Assembly (NCBI GenBank): GCA_002426755.1
Contig: DINI01000026.1
Span: 2,989 to 30,362, forward strand
Direction: 5' to 3'
Source: Flavobacteriaceae bacterium UBA5544
GTDB lineage: Bacteria > Bacteroidota > Bacteroidia > Flavobacteriales > Flavobacteriaceae
Length of the DNA stretch: 27,374 nt
Part shown: one piece after another, positions 22,080-27,374 of the stretch
Layout: every line of letters starts with the position of its first letter
Position numbering within the stretch: the first letter of the stretch is position 1
The notes under the pieces: model-generated
Seen by the model: only the letters and a program-made list of their open reading frames with translations
The model's database searches: none
What the model was told of the DNA's origin: nothing
Translations under genes and position numbers: made by a program

Positions 22080-22715
22080 TTAAAAGTCCAGAACATCGAT
22101 TTTGTTACGACTTAATTTTATTTTCTCTTCGTTTTCCAATTGTTTTAAAAGTCTTGATATGACAACCCTTGATGTATTTAAATCTTCTGCAATTTCTTGA
22201 TGGGTTTTAGCAATCGTTTTGGATGCATTCAATTTCACATGGTCGATTAAATATTTCAAAAGCCGTTCGTCCATTTTCATAAATGCCAGAGTGTCGATGG
22301 TTTCCAGCATTTCATTAAAGCGCACTTGGTAGCTTTGTAGAATAAAATTGCGCCAACTTTCATTGGAATGGAACCATTCGGACATTTTCTCGTTCGGAAT
22401 CATTATTACCGTGGAATCCTTATCAGCAACTGCACGAATTTTACTTTTCGATTTTGCCATGCAGCAAGTCAATGACATGGAACAAGTATCACCACTTTCT
22501 AATACATATAAAAGCAATTCGTTACCATTTTGGTCTTCTCTCAATACTTTTATGTTGCCCTCTAGAAGCAATGGAACATGTGTAAGTTCTTGTCCAATAT
22601 CCATGATGATGTCATTCGTTTGAAATGTTGTGAGAGTTCCAAATTCTGAAATATTGGATAGGATGAATTCATCAAAAAGATAATGGAATTGTTCGAGAAG
22701 TGCTGCTTGTACCAT
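22080..22715 (-). CDS. Crp/Fnr family transcriptional regulator of the sulfur cluster
   Basis: 211 aa. The cyclic-nucleotide-binding-like effector domain spans about 15-130, then a dimerisation helix (about 125-155), and a C-terminal winged helix with the recognition segment THQEIAEDLNTSRVVISRLLKQLE (about 171-194). The cAMP-contacting residues of E. coli Crp are not conserved. In the phosphate-cassette region it has DTCSMSLTCCMAKSKSKIRA, so Cys78, Cys84 and Cys85 cluster there. That may make it a thiol-based sensor, for example of persulfide; the ligand is not known. It precedes the transporter genes, and its likely targets are sites A and B. Confidence 0.94.
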   Translation of the reverse strand: MVQAALLEQFHYLFDEFILSNISEFGTLTTFQTNDIIMDIGQELTHVPLLLEGNIKVLREDQNGNELLLYVLESGDTCSMSLTCCMAKSKSKIRAVADKDSTVIMIPNEKMSEWFHSNESWRNFILQSYQVRFNEMLETIDTLAFMKMDERLLKYLIDHVKLNASKTIAKTHQEIAEDLNTSRVVISRLLKQLENEEKIKLSRNKIDVLDF

Positions 22716-22719
22716 ACCT

Positions 22720-22727
22720 CAAAAATA
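22720..22727 (-). promoter_or_regulatory. Possible -7 element of the crp gene, near-leaderless
   Basis: Minus-strand TATTTTTG (22727..22720) matches TAnnTTTG and lies only 5 bp before the ATG at 22715, implying a leaderless or nearly leaderless transcript. Just upstream is an inverted repeat, ACAATTT (22735-22741) / AAATTGT (22748-22754). Confidence 0.4.
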
Positions 22728-22753
22728 AACATTTACAATTTTGAAATAAATTG

Positions 22754-22786
22754 TTTGGTAGATTTTTAATTAATGTAGTATATTTG
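22754..22786 (+). promoter_or_regulatory. Promoter of tRNA-Arg
   Basis: TTTG (22754-22757), 21-bp spacer, TATATTTG (22779-22786). The predicted start is near 22792, about 9 nt before the mature tRNA 5' end. Confidence 0.75.
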
Positions 22787-22800
22787 CATCCCAATAAAAA

Positions 22801-22874
22801 GGCCTCGTGGCGCAACTGAATAGCGCATCTGATTACGGCTCAGAAGGTTACAGGTTTGAATCCTGTCGAGGTCA
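22801..22874 (+). tRNA. tRNA-Arg (anticodon ACG)
   Basis: Acceptor GGCCTCG (22801-22807) pairs with CGAGGTC (22867-22873; one G:U), discriminator A22874. The anticodon stem TCTGA/TCAGA encloses the loop TTACGGC, with anticodon ACG. The T arm is ACAGG-TTTGAAT-CCTGT. A34 would be read as inosine. CCA is not encoded. It is monocistronic with its own promoter and terminator. Confidence 0.96.
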
Positions 22875-22886
22875 CATTAATAAGGG

Positions 22887-22918
22887 AAAAGCAAGCTACT
22901 GATGGGGCTTGCTTTTTT
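22887..22918 (+). terminator. Intrinsic terminator of tRNA-Arg
   Basis: Ten-bp stem AAAAGCAAGC (22887-22896) / GCTTGCTTTT (22907-22916) with a 10-nt loop, continuing into a T run. Confidence 0.88.
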
Positions 22919-23058
22919 GTTTTTGCTCAAAAATTTTCAATATCACATGTCCATAAGCATTGAATTTTAACATGGATTTAGCGTTTTCAATGTTAAACCT
23001 TTCATTGATGCCGTTGTCTTAATTGAGATGTAATTTCTGTTAAATAAAAATTAAGTAA

Positions 23059-23101
23059 CGAAAATTTCGGGATTTAAAAATTAGATTTGTGCAAATCTAA
23101 T
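23059..23101. promoter_or_regulatory. Palindromic operator region over the RND efflux promoter
   Basis: A perfect 22-bp palindrome, ATTAGATTTG-TG-CAAATCTAAT (23080-23101, 10-bp arms), contains the -7 match TAGATTTG (23082-23089). By symmetry it contains a second one on the minus strand. A smaller palindrome, CGAAA-A-TTTCG (23059-23069), covers the position where -33 would be, and no TTG is present there. The efflux adaptor ATG is 33 bp further on. The layout suggests a repressor or activator site. The rest of the 22919-23133 spacer shows only imperfect inverted repeats. Confidence 0.6.
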
Positions 23102-23133
23102 GCATCATTAAGACGCGATAACCATCAACTTTA

Positions 23134-24201
23134 ATGAAAAAAAGGTACATACTTTACACTATTCTTATCGGCGGAATTATTGCCCTAATTACTTACAGGG
23201 TCATCGCAAACAAAAAAATAAACAGCAAACCCGATAATAAGAGGGTAAGTTCTGCAATGAATGTAGAAGGGACGGTTCTCAAACCCCAGAAATTTGAAGA
23301 TAATCTAACCTTATCTGGAAGTTTGGAAGCTAACGAAGAAATCGATATTCGCAGCGAAGTTTCAGGAGTTGTTGAAAGCATCAATTTTGAAGAAGGGGCA
23401 AAAGTTTCAAAAGGTCAAGTGCTTTTTCGTGTAAATGATGTGGAATTACGAGCACAATTATCGAAAGTGAAAACGGCACAGCAACTGGCATCCGAAAACC
23501 AAAGAAGAGCAAAGTTACTTTTGGATAAGCAGGCCATCAGCCAAGAAGAATTCGACATTTCCAATGCCGATTTTGAATCTGCGAAAGCAGAATCCCAATT
23601 AATTGCAGCACAATTATCCAAAACAACCGTTCGCGCACCATTTTCGGGAACCATCGGATTGCGGTCCATTTCCAAAGGAACTTACGTAACGCCAACCACT
23701 CCAATTGCAAAATTGGTCAATACGAGCCAGTTAAAAATCACTTTTTCCATCCCTGAAAAATATGCTTCGCAAATGAAAGTTGGAAATAAGTTGACTTTCA
23801 CCACGTCTGATTCAAAAGATGAATATGAAGCTACAATTTACGCCATCGAACCTCAAGTGGATATTGCAACACGAACATTAAAAATGAGAGCAATTGCTGA
23901 TAATAAAGAAGGAAAATTATATCCAGGAACTTTTGCAAATGTCTCATTGCCGCTTGAAACGGTGGATGATGCCCTGTTAGTGCCCACGGAATCGTTGATA
24001 CCAATTCAAAATGGAAAGGTCATTTTTGTGTCGCAAGGAGGAAAGGCTAAACAAATTGAGGTAGAGACCGGAACCCGAACGGATAGTATGGTCCGAATTC
24101 TATCAGGAATCAAGGCTGGTGATACGATTTTGACTTCTGGTGTGATGTCCCTTAAAGATGGAACGTCCGTAAAAGTAAACTTAAGTAACACCACAAACTG
24201 A
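23134..24201 (+). CDS. RND efflux periplasmic adaptor (membrane fusion protein)
   Basis: Links an inner-membrane RND pump to an outer-membrane channel. 355 aa with an uncleaved-looking N-terminal anchor (about 5-21), then the lipoyl halves (about 70-103 and 163-198, with GVVESINFEEGAKVSKGQVL and RAPFSGTIGLRSISKGTYV), an alpha-hairpin (about 105-160), a beta-barrel (about 199-275) and the membrane-proximal domain. No lipobox, unlike E. coli AcrA. Its stop overlaps the pump's ATG by one base (TGATG), so the two are translationally coupled. Controlled from the palindromic region at 23059-23101. Substrate is not deducible. Confidence 0.94.
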   Translation: MKKRYILYTILIGGIIALITYRVIANKKINSKPDNKRVSSAMNVEGTVLKPQKFEDNLTLSGSLEANEEIDIRSEVSGVVESINFEEGAKVSKGQVLFRVNDVELRAQLSKVKTAQQLASENQRRAKLLLDKQAISQEEFDISNADFESAKAESQLIAAQLSKTTVRAPFSGTIGLRSISKGTYVTPTTPIAKLVNTSQLKITFSIPEKYASQMKVGNKLTFTTSDSKDEYEATIYAIEPQVDIATRTLKMRAIADNKEGKLYPGTFANVSLPLETVDDALLVPTESLIPIQNGKVIFVSQGGKAKQIEVETGTRTDSMVRILSGIKAGDTILTSGVMSLKDGTSVKVNLSNTTN

Positions 24202-27200
24202 TGAGTTTATCCACCTTGAGCATCAAACGTCCAGTACTCACCATCGTGATGAATCTGGCCATTATGCTTTTTGGAATCATAGGTTATACCTATTTGGGAG
24301 TTCGCGAATTTCCATCCATTGACCCAGCACAAATTTCCGTAAGCACCAACTATTCTGGCGCGAATTCTGATATCATCGAGTCTCAAATTACCGAACCTCT
24401 CGAAAAAGCGATTAACGGAATTGATGGTATCAGAAACATCACCTCTTCAAGTAATCAGGGTTCCAGTAGAATCAATATCGAATTTAATCTTGATAAAAAT
24501 CTTGAGGAAGCTGCAAACGATGTTCGTGATAAAGTGTCGCAAGCGGTCAGGGGTTTGCCTCAAGATATCGATGCGCCGCCAGTGGTTTCAAAAGCAGATG
24601 CCGATTCACGTGCCATCATTTCGATGACGGTCCAAAGTGACAATAAAAACATTTTGGAGCTGACGGATTATGCCGATAATGTCCTTTCGCAACGCTTGCA
24701 AACGATTCCTGGTGTGAGTAGTGTGCAAATTTGGGGTCAACGAAAATACGCCATGCGACTTTGGATTGACCCAATTAAATTGGCCTCTTATGGAGTGACC
24801 GTTGCAGAAGTTCGCGAAGCATTGTTGTCTCAAAATGTGGAATTGCCATCAGGAAAACTGACTGGTGCCAATACTGAATTGACAGTAAAAACCATAGGAA
24901 ATCTTTCAACACAGGAAGAATTCAATGACATTATTATCTTGGCGGATGATGAAAAAGTGGTCCGTTTCAGTGATGTTGGAAATGCCACTTTGGAGGCTGA
25001 AAACATGGAGACCAAATTGAGCGATTCCGGTCAGCCGATGGTCGCCATGGCAATAGTTCCGCAACCCGGTGCCAATTATGTGGCGATTGCCGATGCGTTT
25101 TATGCGGAATTTGAAAAGCTCAAAAAAGACCTGCCTGCTGATTTTAAATTGAACGTCGTCATTGATGATACACTTTTTGTAAAACGGGCTATAGTTGAGG
25201 TAGTTGAAACGCTGGCGATTTCAATCATTTTGGTGATTTTGGTTATCTATTTCTTTTTTAGAAATTGGTCCATGGCATTGCGACCTTTGATAGACATTCC
25301 TGTATCATTAATTGCGACATTTTTCATTATGTGGCTCTTCGGATTTTCCATCAATGTACTGACACTTTTGGCGATTGTTTTGGCAACAGGATTGGTGGTG
25401 GATGATGGGATTGTGGTGACTGAAAATATTTACAAGAAAGTGGAAGAAGGCATGACACCAATTGAAGCTGCCATTAGGGGTTCCAATGAAATCTTCTTTG
25501 CCGTGATTTCCATTTCCATTACGCTTGCTGCAGTATTTTTACCAGTCATATTCTTGGAAGGATTTGTTGGAAGGTTATTTCGGGAATTTGGTATTGTCAT
25601 TGGAGCCGCCGTATTGATATCAGCATTTGTGTCGTTGTCATTGACTCCGATGTTGAATGCCTATTTGATGAAACCTGGAAAGCAAAAGCATTCAAAATTC
25701 TATGAAGTCACGGAACGGTATTTTGTAAAAATGAATACCGCCTACGCCAATTCCCTTCAAAATTTCATGAAGAAAAAATGGATGAGCTTTCCAATTCTTT
25801 TGGGATGTATTTTGATGATTGTTTTGTTTTTCAATCTGCTTCAAAAAGAAACTGCACCTTATGATGATAGAAGTTATATTCGTGTGAATGTGACGGCTCC
25901 AGAAGGTGCTTCTTACGATTATATGGATAGATTCATGAACGAAATGACAGAGCTGATAAACGATTCCATTCCTGAAAAGAAAGTAAGCTTGATTATTACG
26001 TCTCCAGGATTTGGTTCTTCCTCTGTAAATAGTGGCCGTGCCATCATTTCGTTGGTAGACCCAAGTGAGCGTGAACGTTCCCAAAAAGAAATTGCTGAAG
26101 ATTTATCTCGTTGGACCAAAAATTTTGAAAATGCCCGTTCCAGCGTGTCCGAAACGCCGACCATTGCGGTGAATCGTCGTGGTGGTATGCCGATTCAGTA
26201 CATCATTCAAGCGCCTAATTTTGAGAAATTGAAGGAAAAGATTCCTGAATTCATGGAGGAAGCGGAAAAGCATCCTGTGTTTGCCAATACGGATGTGGAT
26301 TTAAAATTCAACAAACCAGAAATCTATGTCACGATTGATAGGGAAAAAGCTAAAAGTTTGGGGGTTTCGGTTTTGGATGTGGCGCAAACATTACAACTTT
26401 CCTTAAGTGGGCAGCGTTTTGGTTATTTTATGATGAATGGAAAGCAATATCAAGTGATTGGGCAATTTGATAAAAAAGATAGAGATGCACCAATGGATTT
26501 AAAATCCATGTTTGTCAAAAATGATAAAGGCGATTTAATCCAAATGGATAATTTGGTGACTACCGAAGAACATAGCAGTCCGCCACAATTATATCACAAC
26601 AATCGTTATATGTCGGCTACGGTGGCAGCAAGTTTGGCACCCGGAATGAGTATCAACGACGGCATTGATGCCATGGAATCCATCAAAGAAAAAGTTTTGG
26701 ATGATTCCTTTACGACCGATTTGGGCGGAGAGTCTCGGGATTTTGTGGAAAGTAGTTCCAATACCTTGTTTGCCTTTGGCTTGGCACTATTGCTTATTTT
26801 CTTGATTTTGGCAGCGCAGTTTGAAAGTTTTATCGACCCATTTGTGATTATTTTGACAGTCCCAATGGCGGTTGCCGGAGCCTTATTTTCACTTTGGTTA
26901 TTTGGACAGACGTGGAATATTTTCAGTCAAATCGGAACCATCATGCTCATTGGTTTGGTGACCAAAAACGGTATTTTGATTGTGGAGTTTGCCAATCAAC
27001 TTCGGGAAGATGGCATGTCCAAATATGATGCGATTATGAAAGCCTCTGAATCAAGATTGAGACCCATTTTAATGACAAGTTTAACGATTGCATTAGGCGC
27101 ACTTCCAATTGCCTTATCGCTCGGTGCTGCATCCACAAGCCGAATTGGTATGGGCGTGGTGATTATAGGGGGAACTATGTTTGCCTTGATATTGACATTG

Positions 27201-27290
27201 TTCATCATTCCTGCAATCTACATGATGTGGTCCCGTGAGAAAAAACACCGCCCAGAATTTGATAAAATTGAAAGTTATGAAAAGGCTTAA
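24201..27290 (+). CDS. RND efflux pump, AcrB/HAE1-type permease
   Basis: Proton-driven inner-membrane pump, 1029 aa, full length. The usual duplicated layout is present: TM1 at about 11-30, a large periplasmic loop, TM2-6 (about 335-475), TM7 near 530, a second periplasmic loop, and TM8-12 (about 850-1010). Proton-relay residues are intact: Asp401-Asp402 in LVVDDGIVVTEN and Lys922 in VTKNGILIVEF. The N-terminal SIKRPVLTIVMNLAIMLFG and FPSIDPAQISVSTNYSGA segments are typical of Bacteroidota HAE1 pumps. The gene overlaps the adaptor by 1 bp and the TolC-like gene by 14 bp, a compact three-gene tripartite system. Confidence 0.97.
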   Translation: MSLSTLSIKRPVLTIVMNLAIMLFGIIGYTYLGVREFPSIDPAQISVSTNYSGANSDIIESQITEPLEKAINGIDGIRNITSSSNQGSSRINIEFNLDKNLEEAANDVRDKVSQAVRGLPQDIDAPPVVSKADADSRAIISMTVQSDNKNILELTDYADNVLSQRLQTIPGVSSVQIWGQRKYAMRLWIDPIKLASYGVTVAEVREALLSQNVELPSGKLTGANTELTVKTIGNLSTQEEFNDIIILADDEKVVRFSDVGNATLEAENMETKLSDSGQPMVAMAIVPQPGANYVAIADAFYAEFEKLKKDLPADFKLNVVIDDTLFVKRAIVEVVETLAISIILVILVIYFFFRNWSMALRPLIDIPVSLIATFFIMWLFGFSINVLTLLAIVLATGLVVDDGIVVTENIYKKVEEGMTPIEAAIRGSNEIFFAVISISITLAAVFLPVIFLEGFVGRLFREFGIVIGAAVLISAFVSLSLTPMLNAYLMKPGKQKHSKFYEVTERYFVKMNTAYANSLQNFMKKKWMSFPILLGCILMIVLFFNLLQKETAPYDDRSYIRVNVTAPEGASYDYMDRFMNEMTELINDSIPEKKVSLIITSPGFGSSSVNSGRAIISLVDPSERERSQKEIAEDLSRWTKNFENARSSVSETPTIAVNRRGGMPIQYIIQAPNFEKLKEKIPEFMEEAEKHPVFANTDVDLKFNKPEIYVTIDREKAKSLGVSVLDVAQTLQLSLSGQRFGYFMMNGKQYQVIGQFDKKDRDAPMDLKSMFVKNDKGDLIQMDNLVTTEEHSSPPQLYHNNRYMSATVAASLAPGMSINDGIDAMESIKEKVLDDSFTTDLGGESRDFVESSSNTLFAFGLALLLIFLILAAQFESFIDPFVIILTVPMAVAGALFSLWLFGQTWNIFSQIGTIMLIGLVTKNGILIVEFANQLREDGMSKYDAIMKASESRLRPILMTSLTIALGALPIALSLGAASTSRIGMGVVIIGGTMFALILTLFIIPAIYMMWSREKKHRPEFDKIESYEKA

Positions 27291-27374
27291 GTTTCTGTCT
27301 ATTTATATCAGTGCTTGCTATGTGCTTTTATCATTTCAAATGAAGGCCCAAGAATTGTTGACCTTGGAAGAAGC
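27277..27374 (+). CDS. TolC-family outer-membrane efflux channel, partial (3' end outside window)
   Basis: Starts at ATG 27277 inside the end of the pump gene (14-bp overlap, different frame). The frame stays open to the window edge (32 full codons). It opens with a Sec signal peptide (MKRLKFLSIYIS, hydrophobic core, cleavage near MKAQ) and the first mature residues ELLTLEEA match the common start of TolC-like proteins. With the adaptor and pump upstream this completes the tripartite efflux operon. Only the N-terminus is visible, so the family call rests on context plus the short LTLEEA motif. Confidence 0.8.
   Translation, partial: MKRLKFLSIYISACYVLLSFQMKAQELLTLEE

Noticed and set aside
25692..26084. 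Minus-strand 130-aa frame
   Set aside because: Lies within the RND pump gene and has no promoter or recognisable domain.

Overview
The window is chromosomal DNA from a member of the Bacteroidota, most likely a (marine-type) Flavobacteriaceae. The evidence is low GC, little sign of Shine-Dalgarno sequences, promoters of the TTG ... TAnnTTTG type (very clear before tRNA-Glu and tRNA-Arg), Bacteroidota-restricted families (DUF4293, DUF3667, DUF1599, BT_3928-like DoxX), a Rho with a long Q/N/K/P-rich insertion, and an archaeal/eukaryotic-type short ProRS. There is no prophage, transposase, CRISPR array or rRNA, and no gene-free stretch longer than 300 bases. The window is cut at both ends inside genes: a minus-strand lipoprotein on the left and a TolC-like outer-membrane protein on the right.

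Layout. 1-2361: partial lipoprotein (-), proS (+), tRNA-Glu and rpsT (+) with a terminator. 2395-4749: rho (-), divergent from a DUF4293 membrane protein (+). 4750-5489: a TTA microsatellite in front of a small lipoprotein with a cysteine-rich tail. 5454-8623: phosphoesterase (-), then truA and an ABC exporter (+). 8620-12563: a minus-strand operon-like run of folP, a lipoprotein, the diadenylate cyclase gene cdaA and two tandem DUF3667 membrane proteins. 12729-16251: plus-strand run of DUF1599, DoxX/BT_3928-like, an orphan OppB-type permease with no normal start codon at its expected N-terminus, and tpiA. 16269-18741: porin (-), prmA and clpS (+). 18745-22715: a minus-strand reduced-sulfur cluster with a Crp/Fnr regulator, two half-size YeeE/YedE transporters, a TauE/SafE exporter and a metallo-beta-lactamase/double-rhodanese fusion. 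22801-22874: tRNA-Arg(ACG). 23080-27374: an RND efflux operon (adaptor, pump, TolC-like).

The strongest unexplained signal is in the sulfur cluster. Two near-palindromes of the form GTnAC-N4-GTnAC lie upstream of its two non-regulator transcription starts. Each sits 21-22 bp from a TAnnTTTG element that lacks an obvious -33 box. This is the geometry of class II activation by a Crp/Fnr protein, and the regulator encoded in the cluster carries a Cys-x5-Cys-Cys cluster in its effector domain. I read this as a self-contained, probably persulfide- or thiosulfate-responsive circuit; function and ligand are inference. Other points worth checking are the 22-bp palindrome over the RND promoter, the TTA repeat before the Cys-rich lipoprotein, the coupling of cdaA to DUF3667 genes, and the missing start codon of the permease.
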